Assembly: GCA_963931605.1 (NCBI GenBank)
Contig: OZ007031.1
Coordinates: forward strand, 310,001-374,000
Reading direction: 5' to 3'
Length of the DNA stretch: 64,000 nucleotides
Source: CALUOB01 sp944322305
Lineage (GTDB): Bacteria > Actinomycetota > Coriobacteriia > Coriobacteriales > Coriobacteriaceae
In this document: piece after piece, positions 7,418 through 18,267 of the stretch
Layout: every line of letters begins with the position of its first letter
Position numbering within the stretch: position 1 is the first letter of the stretch
The notes under the pieces: model-generated
Databases searched by the model: none
What the model was told of the DNA's origin: nothing
The model's input: only the letters and a program-made list of their open reading frames with translations
Translations under genes and position numbers: made by a program

Positions 7418-7837
7418 ATGGACGTTGATCGATTCTTGGAAGCGCAGGCGGGCGGCGTGTACGAGCAGGCGCTTGCCGAGCTGCGCGCTGGGTGCAAGCG
7501 GACGCACTGGATCTGGTTCATCTTCCCGCAGGTAAAGGGACTTGGGCGCAGCCACATGGCGGACTACTACGGCATCGGTAGTCGCACCGAGCTTGGGGCC
7601 TACGCTGCCAACCAAACGCTTATGAGCCGCTTGACAACGTGTGCGCAAGCCCTGCTCGACACGGGCGAAACGGATCCGGAGCGCGTGCTCGGCTCAATCG
7701 ACGCGCTTAAAGTGCGCTCTTCCATGACGTTGTTCGAGCTCGTCAGCTCTAATCCCGTCTTTGCTCAGGTGCTCGACCAGTTTTACCACGGCGTGCGGGA
7801 CCGGCGCACGCTCGACATCGTCGCGCAGTGGGGATAA
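7418..7837 (+). CDS. DUF1810 family protein
   Basis: This 139-residue protein carries the DUF1810 signatures: FLEAQ near the start, ELRAGCKRTHWIWFIFPQVKGLGRSHMADYYGI (about residues 22-54), VLGSIDALKVRSSMTLFE and a C-terminal QFYHGVRDRRTL. The length is typical. DUF1810 proteins are small soluble proteins of unknown biochemical role, often scattered by transfer. The gene stands alone between a membrane protein gene and the convergent SRAP gene. No defect is seen. Confidence 0.88.
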   Translation: MDVDRFLEAQAGGVYEQALAELRAGCKRTHWIWFIFPQVKGLGRSHMADYYGIGSRTELGAYAANQTLMSRLTTCAQALLDTGETDPERVLGSIDALKVRSSMTLFELVSSNPVFAQVLDQFYHGVRDRRTLDIVAQWG

Positions 7838-7970
7838 CGTTCATAAAGCCACGCTATTTTCCTTACCGGCGCCCCGTCCTCACGTGCGTGTTTGCGTGCC
7901 CTGCCGGCACTCATGCAAGGGGAGGACAAACGGTCTTTTGCCCGGTGTTCTTGTCACCCACTTACAGCTT

Positions 7971-8600
7971 TTACCGCTCCGGTTCCTTGTTCAACCGCAG
8001 CCTGCTACGGTCGGCAAGCGAGGCAAAATCGGGCCCCAACCACACGCGCGACTCTCCCGGCCCCAGCACCAGCGGCATGCGGTTGTGCACGGGCGCTACG
8101 TCGGCGTTGGGCTCCGTGGTAACGATGGAAAGCCGGCCGTCCTGCTGAATCCCTGCCAGCAAAAACGCCCGGGCATGCCCTAGGCGAAACCGATACGGCC
8201 GCTTCACGGGTTTGCCGGTGCGCTCGCTGGCAACGCGCTCCGTGGCGTGGTTCTCGTAAAAGGCGCGCACCGGCACCAGGCAGCGGCCATGAGCTATCGC
8301 CTCCGCCCACATGCCCTGTCCATCCTCGTATTGCCGCAGCGCGGTTTCCAACCGGGTGTTGAAGATCAGTCCCGGTTTGCCTTCGCGCGGGAATCCCCAG
8401 GTCAGCATAACGGTGACGAGCTTGTCGTCCGCCGAGTCCCCGGCGGGAACGTACGCGGGCACCTGCATACCGGGATAGGCGTCGTGCTCAGGGTCAAAGG
8501 GCTCGGGCTGTTCCGCTACGGTGGCGCGCCCGGTTTTGGCCCGTGCGTCAAGTGCCCCTGTAGCCTCATCGAACGAAAGCGCGCACATGCGCATGCACAT
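7971..8600 (-). CDS. SRAP domain protein (HMCES/YedK, abasic-site crosslinking)
   Basis: Start ATG 8600 is supported by GAAGGAGAC 7 bp upstream and puts Cys at position 2, as this family needs. YedK/HMCES proteins use Cys2 to form a thiazolidine crosslink with abasic sites in single-stranded DNA. Other conserved parts are RCLVPVRAFYENH (catalytic Glu), IVTTEPNADVAPVHNRMPLVL (catalytic His) and LTWGFP. The protein is 209 residues, normal for the family. It probably shields stalled replication forks in the cytoplasm. It is convergent with the DUF1810 gene. A second in-frame MC (residues 5-6) could be an alternative start. Confidence 0.9.
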   Translation of the reverse strand: MCMRMCALSFDEATGALDARAKTGRATVAEQPEPFDPEHDAYPGMQVPAYVPAGDSADDKLVTVMLTWGFPREGKPGLIFNTRLETALRQYEDGQGMWAEAIAHGRCLVPVRAFYENHATERVASERTGKPVKRPYRFRLGHARAFLLAGIQQDGRLSIVTTEPNADVAPVHNRMPLVLGPGESRVWLGPDFASLADRSRLRLNKEPER

Positions 8601-8751
8601 GGTTTGTCTCCTTCTCAAAGAGCCTTGCTGTCATCGTGGCTGAAGTCTTCTCGTGCGGGCGCTCGCATGTGCGCGGTCGCACCCACCGCATGCGCGTTCC
8701 GTGCAAGATCACGGCACCTGTGCTAACGGGGCACGCCGGCAAGGGGCTTTC

Positions 8752-9084
8752 TTACAGCCGGTGTTCGTCACCCCAAGCGCACATGGCGTCTAAGATGGGG
8801 ATGAGCGAGCGGCCGCGCTCGGTCAGGCTGTACTCAACCTTGGGCGGGATCTGCGGGTACTCCTCGCGGTGCACCAGCTGGTCGGCTTCCAGCTGCTTCA
8901 GGGTTGCGGAGAGCGTTTTATACGAGATGCCGCCAATGTAGCGCTGCATCTCGTTGAACCGCACCACGCCGAACTCCATGAGCGTGTAGAGAATGGTCAT
9001 CTTGTACTTGCCGTTGATGAGCGAAAGCGTGTAGCTGAAGCCCGTCTCGCCCAGGTTTTCGTTGCTGATGCACCGTTCTGTCAT
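8752..9084 (-). CDS. HxlR-family transcriptional regulator
   Basis: This 110-residue protein has the HxlR winged-helix pattern: LSLINGKYKMTILYTLMEFGVVRFNEMQRYIGGISYKTLSATLKQLEADQLVHREEYPQIPPKVEYSLTERG (about residues 20-95), with a short N-terminal Cys (ERCISN). HxlR proteins respond to electrophiles or redox signals and often sit beside flavin reductases. An FMN reductase lies 640 bp away and reads divergently. A 13-bp palindrome (9112-9124) lies just upstream of its start and is the likely autoregulatory site. Confidence 0.9.
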   Translation of the reverse strand: MTERCISNENLGETGFSYTLSLINGKYKMTILYTLMEFGVVRFNEMQRYIGGISYKTLSATLKQLEADQLVHREEYPQIPPKVEYSLTERGRSLIPILDAMCAWGDEHRL

Positions 9085-9111
9085 GTTACACGCTCCTTAT
9101 GCTTTCCTAAA

Positions 9112-9124
9112 GGTAAGTGTTACC
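9112..9124. promoter_or_regulatory. Candidate HxlR operator
   Basis: GGTAAGTGTTACC is a perfect 5-bp inverted repeat 28 bp upstream of hxlR. A partial copy, AAAGGTAAG, recurs at 9568-9576 upstream of the FMN reductase gene. Confidence 0.55.
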
Positions 9125-9184
9125 TATCGTTACTCATACTATAACCGGTATATTGGGATAGAGGAAAGGCGCCGGCACATCGCT

Positions 9185-9372
9185 CTTCGGCCTTAGATTG
9201 CATGTGTGTCCCATTTTGCGAAAAGGTGGCGATTATGCGGGCCTTATCGGGTGAGGAACCCCCCACCGTAGCAGGAGAAACTCCTGGTACGGTGGGCGTA
9301 CCTCACCCGATAGAGCAGGTAAAAGCACCTACTTTTCGCGGAAAGGGGCACAAAATCAATCTAAGGCCGAAG
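9185..9372. repeat. 188-bp near-continuous hairpin (ncRNA or MITE-like element)
   Basis: Perfect 16-bp ends CTTCGGCCTTAGATTG (9185-9200) and its complement (9357-9372) enclose further nested pairs: TGTGTCCC with GGGGCACA, GCGAAAAGGTG with CACC..TTTTCGC, ATCGGGTGAGG (9246-9256) with its complement (9301-9311), CCACCGT with ACGGTGG (9263-9269, 9289-9295), and a tip CAGGAG-AAA-CTCCTG. Internal loops are short. The included 61-codon ORF has no coding look. It could be a structured RNA or a miniature element; no target duplication is visible. The rest of the 9085-9722 gap holds only the short motif shared with the hxlR operator and a G-rich run with CCCCCG/CGGGG pairing after 9375. Confidence 0.8.
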
Positions 9373-9722
9373 GCGGGTCCCCCGTAACAGGCGGGGCTTC
9401 CTCTCCAAAGCTGCGACGGGGGCGCAAAGCCCGGTCAAGCATCTTCTAGATTACGTTCCCGCCTTTCCTGCGCATAAAAGGTTCAACACCCGCACGCAGC
9501 GGCACTTACCTCACGTTTCTCTGCTCTGTTCCTGCTGCCAGATGGCTTGCACCCCCCAAGCTTTCTCAAAGGTAAGCACCCATCCTGCACATCAGTACCG
9601 CACCTGCATGTGCGTACTTGTCGCTCTGCGCGCATGCGCTTTACGTTTGAGAAAAGCGAGGCGCGCCGGCCTCGCAGGTAGCGAAACGGCGCTCAGGCGT
9701 CGTAAACGAAAGGGGAGGACTC

Positions 9723-10268
9723 ATGGGCAAGAACATCGTGGTCATTACCGGCAGTCCGCGCAAAGGCGGGAACAGCTTCGCAATGACCGATGCGTTCATC
9801 AAAGCTGCCGAGGAGCGCGGGCATACCGTCAAGCGGTTTGACGCCGCATTCATGAAGTTGGGCGGCTGCCACGCGTGCGAGACGTGCTACTCCACGGGCA
9901 AGCCCTGCAGCTTCGATGACGACTTCAACACCATTGCCCCGGCTATCGAGGCGGCCGACGCGCTCGTGTTCTCGACCCCGGTATACTGGTACTCCATACC
10001 CTCCCAGATCAAGGCGGTCATCGACCGCATCTACGCGCTGGTGATCGGCGGCAAGGACATCGCGGGCAAGGAAGTCGGGCTTATCGCCTGCTGCGAGGAG
10101 GGGGATCCCACCGTGCTCGACGGCGTGCGCGTTCCCATGGAGCGCACCTGCGCCCTCAACAAGTGGACCATGGTGGGCGAGGTGCTCGTAACGGGCGTTC
10201 TCAACAAGGGCGACATCGACAAGACAGACGGCTGCGCGCAAGCCGCAGCGCTGGCGGAGAAGTTCTAA
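9723..10268 (+). CDS. NAD(P)H-dependent FMN reductase (flavodoxin-like)
   Basis: The protein has 181 residues and a flavodoxin-like fold. GSPRKGGNSFAM (residues 10-21) binds FMN phosphate, GCHACETCYSTGKPC (about 50-64) carries several Cys that could act in redox or metal binding, and FSTPVYWYSIPSQIKAVIDR is the second FMN loop. It is related to the multimeric flavodoxin WrbA / iron-sulfur flavoprotein group. Start ATG 9723 follows AAAGGGGAGG. Proximity to HxlR and a shared upstream motif suggest control by HxlR. The natural electron acceptor is unknown, perhaps quinones or nitro compounds. Confidence 0.9.
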   Translation: MGKNIVVITGSPRKGGNSFAMTDAFIKAAEERGHTVKRFDAAFMKLGGCHACETCYSTGKPCSFDDDFNTIAPAIEAADALVFSTPVYWYSIPSQIKAVIDRIYALVIGGKDIAGKEVGLIACCEEGDPTVLDGVRVPMERTCALNKWTMVGEVLVTGVLNKGDIDKTDGCAQAAALAEKF

Positions 10269-10374
10269 GGGCCCAAGCGCTCACGCTTTCGCTCAGGCGG
10301 GCGTTGGCGCCGGTACGCCACCTCCGCCCCAATGTCCCGCTCGATTCTCGGTCGCGGATGTCTGCGCAATGCCA

Positions 10375-10441
10375 TAGACTGGTGGGGAGAAAAACGCCGT
10401 GCGGCCGCGCGTCTTGCGGCGGGCCCCAACGGGCCCGCAAG
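10375..10441 (+). promoter_or_regulatory. polA upstream region: -10 box and leader hairpin
   Basis: A TAGACT -10-like box (10375-10380) precedes a strong hairpin, CTTGCGG..GGGCC with GGGCCCGCAAG (10413-10441), ending 31 bp before the polA start. It may affect mRNA stability or translation. Confidence 0.4.
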
Positions 10442-10472
10442 GCGCCGGCCGGGAGATACGAGGTGCCCGCCT

Positions 10473-13241
10473 ATGTCCGAAACGCCCGAGAACACCACCG
10501 CGAGAAGCACCACCGCGCCCGAGCCTGCGGAGCTCACCATGCAGCAGGAGGCCGCTCCCGCCCCGGGTGCCGAGCCCGCAGCCGAGGACGCCCCGCGCAA
10601 GGTCATCGCCGTCATCGACGGCAACTCGCTCATGCACCGCGCCTACCACGGCGTGCCGCCCACCATGAACGCACCGGACGGCCGCCCCACCAACGCGGTG
10701 TTCGGCTTCCTCAACATGTTCCTCAAGCTCGTGGACGCCTTCCACCCCGACGGCATCGTGTGCGCCTTCGACAAGGGCAAACCGCGCGTGCGCATGGAGA
10801 TGCTGCCCCAGTACAAGGCCCAGCGCAAGCCCATGGACCAAGAGCTGCGCGTGCAGTTCCCCATGATCCACGAGCTGCTGGCCGCCCTCAACGTGCCCGT
10901 AGAGGAGTGCGAGGGCTGGGAGGGCGACGACATCCTGGGCACCTTGGGCACCCAGGGCGAGGCCGCCGGCTACGACATGTACCTCGTCACCGGCGACCGC
11001 GACATGTACCAGCTGGCCACCGACCACATCAAGATCGTGGGCACCAAAAAAGGCCTCTCCGAGGTCAAGATCGTCACGCCCGAGGAGGTCGTCGAGGCCT
11101 ACAACGGCGTCACGGCCGACCTCATCCCCGACTTCTACGGCCTTAAAGGCGACACCTCTGACAACATCCCCGGCGTGCCAGGCATCGGCCCCAAGAAAGC
11201 CGCCGCGCTTATCACCCAGTACGGCAGCCTGGAGGGCGTGATCGCCCACGCCGACGAGGTCAAGGGCAAGATGGGTGAGAACCTCCGCGCCCACATAGAC
11301 GACGCGCGCACCTCCAAGCAGGTGGCCATCATCCGCAAGGACGCCCCTGTGAGCTGCAACTTCGACGCCGTGCGCTTCCCGGACTTCAACCCCGACGAGG
11401 TACGCGCCGCCTTCGGCGCCCTCGGCATTACCTCCATGATGGCGCGCTTCCTGGCGCTGGGCGACGCTGCCACGGGCGGCGCCCCCTCGGCGGCCACCAC
11501 GCTGCAGATGCCCCCCGAGCTTGCGGGCGAAGACGCCCGCGCTGAGCTTACTCGCGCGGTTGGGGCGGGGGAGTGGGTCTCCTGCGTGATCGACGACGAC
11601 AAGGAGGAGGGCGCGCTCTTCGGCACCACGCACCTGCTGTGGGCGGTGACGGGGGAAAACCTGCTGCGCTTCGAGGGCGAGGACATCGCCCAGGCGCTCG
11701 AGCTGCTCTTCGCCAAAGGCAGCGTGGTCTCGCCCGACGTGAAGGCCCTTATGCACGAGGTGTGCCCGGTCGACTCCGCCGAGCCCGCCGCGCTCGACCC
11801 GCTGACGGTGGACCCCGCCCGCATCTTCGACACCACGGTGGCGGCCTACCTCTTGGATTCCATCCGCACGAGCTTCGATGACGCCTACCTGGCCGAGAAC
11901 TACCTCCATACCATGCTTCCCGAGCCGGACGGGGGCCTCGCGGCCGCGGCGCTCTCCGCCGTGGTTGCGCGCGCCGCGTACGGGCCGCTGCGCCGCGCGC
12001 TCGAGGCCGACGGCAGCCTTACCTGCATGGACGAGCTCGAGATGCCGCTCGTCCCGGTGCTCGTGCTCATGGAGCGCAACGGCATGCTCGTTGACCCCGA
12101 CCGACTGCAGAGCCTCTCCGACGGGCTCGGCGCCGACATCGCCGCGCTTGAGGCTCGCATCCACGAGCTCGCGGGTGAGAACTTCAACATCGCGAGCCCT
12201 ATGCAGCTCTCCCACGTGCTGTTCGACGTCATGGGCCTGCCCACGGCCGGCCTCAAGAAGACGCATCGCGGCTACTACTCCACCAACGCCCGCGTGCTCG
12301 AGGAGCTTAGCCGCGACCACGAGATCGTGCGGCTCATCTTGGAGTACCGCGAGAAGGCAAAGATCAAGAGCACCTACCTGGACACGCTCGGCGGCCTGCG
12401 CCGCCGCGACGGGCGCGTGCACACCACTTTCAACCAAACGGTCACGGCCACCGGGCGCCTGTCGTCCTCGAACCCCAACCTGCAGAACATCCCCACGCGT
12501 TCCGAGCTCGGGCGCACGGTGCGTACGGCTTTCTCGGCAGGGGAGGGCAACCTGTTCGTGGCGGTTGACTACTCGCAGATCGAGCTGAGGCTGCTTGCGC
12601 ATCTTTCCGGCGACGAGCACCTTGTCCGCGCGTTCAACGAGGGCGAGGATTTCCATGCCGAGACCGCCTCGCGGGTGTTCGGCGTGCCGGTGGCCGAAGT
12701 CACCCCTACGCTGCGCAGCCGCGCCAAGGCCGTGAACTTCGGCATCGTGTACGGGCAGCAGGCCTACGGCCTCTCGCAGTCGCTCGGCATCCCCATGGGC
12801 GAGGCGCGCCAGATGATCGACCGCTACTTCGAGGTTTACCCGGGCGTGCGTCGCTACCTCGACCAGACGGTGGAGGAGGCGCGCCGCACGGGCTACGCGG
12901 TCACCATGTTCGGCCGCAAGCGCCCCATCCCCGAGATCCGGGCCAAGAACCCCGCGCAGCGCGGCTTCGGCGAGCGCACGGCCATGAACCACCCCATGCA
13001 GGGCTCTGCTGCCGACATCATCAAGCTCGCGATGATCCAGGTGCCCCGGCGCATCCGCGAGGCCGGCCTGCACGCGCACCTCATTCTGCAGATCCACGAC
13101 GAGCTGGACTTCGAATGCGCGCCTGACGAGGTCGATGCTCTCATCGAGCTGGTGCGCGGCACCATGGAGCACGTGGTTGAGCTCAAGGTTCCGCTCATCG
13201 CCGAGGCGTCCACGGGCGTGACGTGGGCCGACGCCAAGTAG
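10473..13241 (+). CDS. polA: DNA polymerase I
   Basis: The 922-residue protein starts at ATG 10473; the upstream in-frame extension is GC-rich shadow. Residues ~45-320 form the 5'-3' exonuclease (VIDGNSLMHRAYHG, YLVTGDRDMYQL, PGVPGIGPKKAAALI). The middle ~320-520 region lies where the 3'-5' proofreading fold should be, but I see no DxE exonuclease motif, as in many bacterial Pol I enzymes without proofreading. The polymerase has motif A VDYSQIELR (Asp699), motif B RSRAKAVNFGIVYGQQ and motif C QIHDELDFE (Asp876). It fills gaps in repair and removes RNA primers. It is a single gene with a hairpin terminator downstream. Confidence 0.97.
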   Translation: MSETPENTTARSTTAPEPAELTMQQEAAPAPGAEPAAEDAPRKVIAVIDGNSLMHRAYHGVPPTMNAPDGRPTNAVFGFLNMFLKLVDAFHPDGIVCAFDKGKPRVRMEMLPQYKAQRKPMDQELRVQFPMIHELLAALNVPVEECEGWEGDDILGTLGTQGEAAGYDMYLVTGDRDMYQLATDHIKIVGTKKGLSEVKIVTPEEVVEAYNGVTADLIPDFYGLKGDTSDNIPGVPGIGPKKAAALITQYGSLEGVIAHADEVKGKMGENLRAHIDDARTSKQVAIIRKDAPVSCNFDAVRFPDFNPDEVRAAFGALGITSMMARFLALGDAATGGAPSAATTLQMPPELAGEDARAELTRAVGAGEWVSCVIDDDKEEGALFGTTHLLWAVTGENLLRFEGEDIAQALELLFAKGSVVSPDVKALMHEVCPVDSAEPAALDPLTVDPARIFDTTVAAYLLDSIRTSFDDAYLAENYLHTMLPEPDGGLAAAALSAVVARAAYGPLRRALEADGSLTCMDELEMPLVPVLVLMERNGMLVDPDRLQSLSDGLGADIAALEARIHELAGENFNIASPMQLSHVLFDVMGLPTAGLKKTHRGYYSTNARVLEELSRDHEIVRLILEYREKAKIKSTYLDTLGGLRRRDGRVHTTFNQTVTATGRLSSSNPNLQNIPTRSELGRTVRTAFSAGEGNLFVAVDYSQIELRLLAHLSGDEHLVRAFNEGEDFHAETASRVFGVPVAEVTPTLRSRAKAVNFGIVYGQQAYGLSQSLGIPMGEARQMIDRYFEVYPGVRRYLDQTVEEARRTGYAVTMFGRKRPIPEIRAKNPAQRGFGERTAMNHPMQGSAADIIKLAMIQVPRRIREAGLHAHLILQIHDELDFECAPDEVDALIELVRGTMEHVVELKVPLIAEASTGVTWADAK

Positions 13242-13326
13242 CTCAAGCCGAAGCTGCGGCCGCCCCTGGCGGGCCGTTCCTTCCCGGGCGGCAACGTGTC
13301 AGAGTCGACGCCGGCCGCCCTGTCCC

Positions 13327-13368
13327 GATGCGCCAGATTAGGCCGTGCCTAATCTGGCGCATTTCGTA
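13327..13368 (+). terminator. Hairpin terminator after polA
   Basis: ATGCGCCAGATTAGGC (13328-13343) and its perfect complement (13347-13362) are separated by CGT and followed by TTTCGT. The T-run is short. A diverged copy of the same hairpin lies at 13562-13595. Confidence 0.65.
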
Positions 13369-13605
13369 AGACGGAACGGCGGGAATGGGGTAGGTTTCCC
13401 ACCCTTCCCGAAAATGGATGTGGTTTCGGCGGGGCGTCTCGAGTAGAGGCGCCTCGCGCTGCAAGGAAGGCGCAGGTAGATCGACTGGCGCCCGGCCGGC
13501 ATACTCGGCGCGCCCGCGCGAAACGACATCCATTTTTCGCGTGCCGGGTTCGCCGCGGCCGTGCGCCGAATGAGGCCGTGCCTGGTTTGGCGCATTTCGT
13601 CTTAC
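13327..13605. repeat. Composite intergenic inverted-repeat element
   Basis: Two hairpins of the same family (13328-13362 and 13562-13595) flank two inverted copies of a second motif. The motif reads CGAAAATGGATGTGGTTTCG from 13409, and its complement (GAAACGACATCCATTTTTCG, about 13519-13538) ends at about 13539. The arrangement hairpin-motif-complement-hairpin suggests a mobile or duplicated intergenic element. The rest of the polA-argG gap to 13,900 is GC-rich, without a credible gene. Confidence 0.6.
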
Positions 13606-13914
13606 GGCCGGCTCTCGGGGGACGGGTTGGCCGCGGGTTCGGCGTCCAGGGACCGGCTGGCCTCCCAAGCCGCGCGCAGCCCCCCCCGGAAATCCGGTAG
13701 CCGGCTGCGGTTCGGGCGGCTAAGCGCCCGGCGGGCGACGGAAGCGCGGCCAACCGGCGCCTTGCGCGACGGGATCGCGGCCAACCAGCAGCTTGGTCGA
13801 TGCTATCGCGACCAACCGTCGTCCCAAGCGCCTCCGCTGCAACAAACTGCCGCTCCCGCTCGATGACAGCAGCACGATGCAGCCGGCCCGACGACCAAAA
13901 AACCGCGCTATTCT

Positions 13915-14040
13915 CACCATAATATGCATGCATGAGAATATATATGCCTAAATTATGCAGAAGAATGAATCCAAACAGCCAAATATCACGAGAAATGAGA
14001 ATTTAACGCTTAGCTATGCAGTTACACGCTATACTATACG
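13915..14040 (+). promoter_or_regulatory. AT-rich promoter region of argG, possible ArgR sites
   Basis: An abrupt AT-rich island starts at about 13,915. It holds TGCATGAGAATATATATGC and AAATTATGCAG, loosely similar to ARG boxes (TGAATAAAAATTCA-type), and a TATACT -10 box at 14030-14035. ArgR control would fit the gene, but the match is weak. Confidence 0.45.
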
Positions 14041-14116
14041 CCATGCGCTGAGGGCGCATGACCACAGGAACCACGGTGCGGCGCGCAGGGCGCGGCCGTT
14101 CGCACAAGGAGGACTC

Positions 14117-15343
<1,227 letters not shown>

Positions 15344-15420
15344 AGGGGTCGCTTCCAGCCGCCCGCCGCAGCCGGCCTGCAATCGCTTCGGCTGCCTGTC
15401 CGGCCAAACGCATCGTTTTT

Positions 15421-15452
15421 GCGCGCTCGGTTTTGGGCCGGGCGCGCTTTTC
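15421..15452 (+). terminator. Terminator after argG
   Basis: GCGCGC (15421-15426) pairs with GCGCGC (15442-15447) around a 15-base loop that can pair further (CGG..CCG), followed by TTTTCT. Confidence 0.55.
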
Positions 15453-15546
15453 TGTAGGATAAAGAGAGAAGAGCAACAGCTACGAGCGCCGCGCGGGCCC
15501 CGCGTCCCGGATCCCCTGCGCGCTTGCACGAGGAAAGGAGCGGGCC

Positions 15547-16974
<1,428 letters not shown>

Positions 16975-17020
16975 CGCCTCCGAGGCGCTTCGCCGGCTTT
17001 CTCGCATAGCGCTGCCCCAC

Positions 17021-17049
17021 AGCGGCGGGTTTTGCGCCCGCCGCTTTTC
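17021..17049 (+). terminator. Terminator after argH
   Basis: AGCGGCGGG (17021-17029) pairs perfectly with CCCGCCGCT (17037-17045), loop TTTTGCG, followed by TTTC. Confidence 0.8.
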
Positions 17050-17110
17050 ATGTGCGCTCGGCGGGGTATAAGCTATGCCGTGAAACGGTTCGATCCGAGA
17101 GGGGGCTGCC

Positions 17111-18094
17111 ATGAGGCTGGGCGTTGTGGGAACGGGCATGATCGCGCACGAGATCGTACCGCACCTGGGGGCATGGGGCTACGAGGTCAACGCGGTGTGC
17201 TCTACGCCGCGCAGCGTGGCGAAGGCGCACGAGATCGCAGACCCCTACGGCGCTGCGGTCTTCACCGACTACGCGCAGATGCTCGCCCAACCCGACGTTG
17301 ACGCCGTGTACGTGGCGGTGCCCAACCACCTGCACTTCTCGCACGCCATGGCCGCGCTCGACGCGGGCAAGCACGTGATCTTGGAGAAGCCCGTCGCCGC
17401 CACCGTGCGCGAGGCCGAGCGCCTCGCCTTGGCCGCTCGCGAGCGCGGCCTGTTTCTCTACGAGGCCATCACTACGCTGTACCTGCCGAACTATCGGCAG
17501 ATCAGGGAATGGCTGCCGCGCATAGGCCAGGTCAAGATCGTGACCTGCAATTACTCGCAGTACTCCAGCCGCTACGACGCCTTTCGGGCGGGCACGGTTC
17601 TGCCGGCCTTCGACCCGGCGTGCGCGGGCGGCGCGCTCATGGACCTGGGGCTCTACAACGTGCAGTACATCGTGGGGCTCTTCGGCGCGCCGAAGAGCGT
17701 GGGGTATCAGGCCAACGTGGAGCGCGGCATCGACACCTCGGGCGTCATGACGCTCGATTACGGCGACTTCAAAGCGGTTTCCGTCGCGGCGAAGGACTGC
17801 GGCGCGCCGACGACAAACGTTATCCAGGGAAACGACGGTTACATCCTGCAGACCACGCCCGCCGGCACCTGCGGCCCTGCGACCCTGCGTCTGAACGACG
17901 GGACGGAGGAGACGTGCGACGCCAACCCGCCGCTTCGCTTCGAGTCGGAGTTCCGCGCGTTTGCAGCCGGCATCGCCGCGGGCGATCTCGAGGGATGCTA
18001 CCGCGCTCTCGACCACAGCGTGGCCGTGTCCCGCGCCATGACCGAGGCGCGTCTCGCGGCCGGTGTCCGTTTTCCCGCGGACGACGCGGCGTAA
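17111..18094 (+). CDS. Gfo/Idh/MocA family NAD(P)-dependent oxidoreductase
   Basis: The 327-residue protein has an N-terminal Rossmann fold (LGVVGTGMIAHEIVPHL, residues 3-19) and the family motif EKPVAATVREAERL (about residues 93-106), where Lys is the usual catalytic/substrate residue. The C-terminal alpha/beta domain includes GGALMDLGLYNVQY. Family members oxidise or reduce sugars, inositols or related compounds. The substrate cannot be read from sequence. Start ATG 17111 follows GAGAGGGGGC. It is a single gene between two hairpin terminators. Confidence 0.9.
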   Translation: MRLGVVGTGMIAHEIVPHLGAWGYEVNAVCSTPRSVAKAHEIADPYGAAVFTDYAQMLAQPDVDAVYVAVPNHLHFSHAMAALDAGKHVILEKPVAATVREAERLALAARERGLFLYEAITTLYLPNYRQIREWLPRIGQVKIVTCNYSQYSSRYDAFRAGTVLPAFDPACAGGALMDLGLYNVQYIVGLFGAPKSVGYQANVERGIDTSGVMTLDYGDFKAVSVAAKDCGAPTTNVIQGNDGYILQTTPAGTCGPATLRLNDGTEETCDANPPLRFESEFRAFAAGIAAGDLEGCYRALDHSVAVSRAMTEARLAAGVRFPADDAA

Positions 18095-18126
18095 GCCCTG
18101 TTTCTGCCCCGTCCGTTGACGGCGTG

Positions 18127-18166
18127 CGCCCGCGAGCCCGGCTGTGCCTCGGGCCGCGGGCGTTTT
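18127..18166 (+). terminator. Terminator between convergent genes
   Basis: CGCCCGCG (18127-18134) pairs with CGCGGGCG (18155-18162), with an inner CCCG/CGGG, followed by TTTT. It ends the oxidoreductase transcript; the acetyltransferase gene converges from the other side. Confidence 0.75.
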
Positions 18167-18267
18167 CGAAACCGACGTTGCGCTGCGACGTCATGCCCCT
18201 GCGCCTCTGGCGGGGCCTGCTGCGCCGGCTTCGCGGAACGCCCGCGGCCCTTCTCGCCACCTGTTCG

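Noticed and set aside
9202..9387. A 61-codon ORF inside the 188-bp hairpin
   Set aside because: Its sequence is dictated by the nested palindromes; both strands read similarly and there is no ribosome-binding site.
10293..13172. A 959-codon open frame on the minus strand opposite polA
   Set aside because: It mirrors polA codon structure (high GC third positions close few stops on the other strand), has no family motif and no ribosome-binding site. The same holds for similar long shadows opposite argG, argH, uvrB, uvrA, gltX, YhgE/Pip, priA and the alpha-galactosidase gene.
13243..13668. A 141-codon minus-strand ORF downstream of polA
   Set aside because: The protein is low-complexity, contains the repeat hairpins in translation, and overlaps non-coding repeats.
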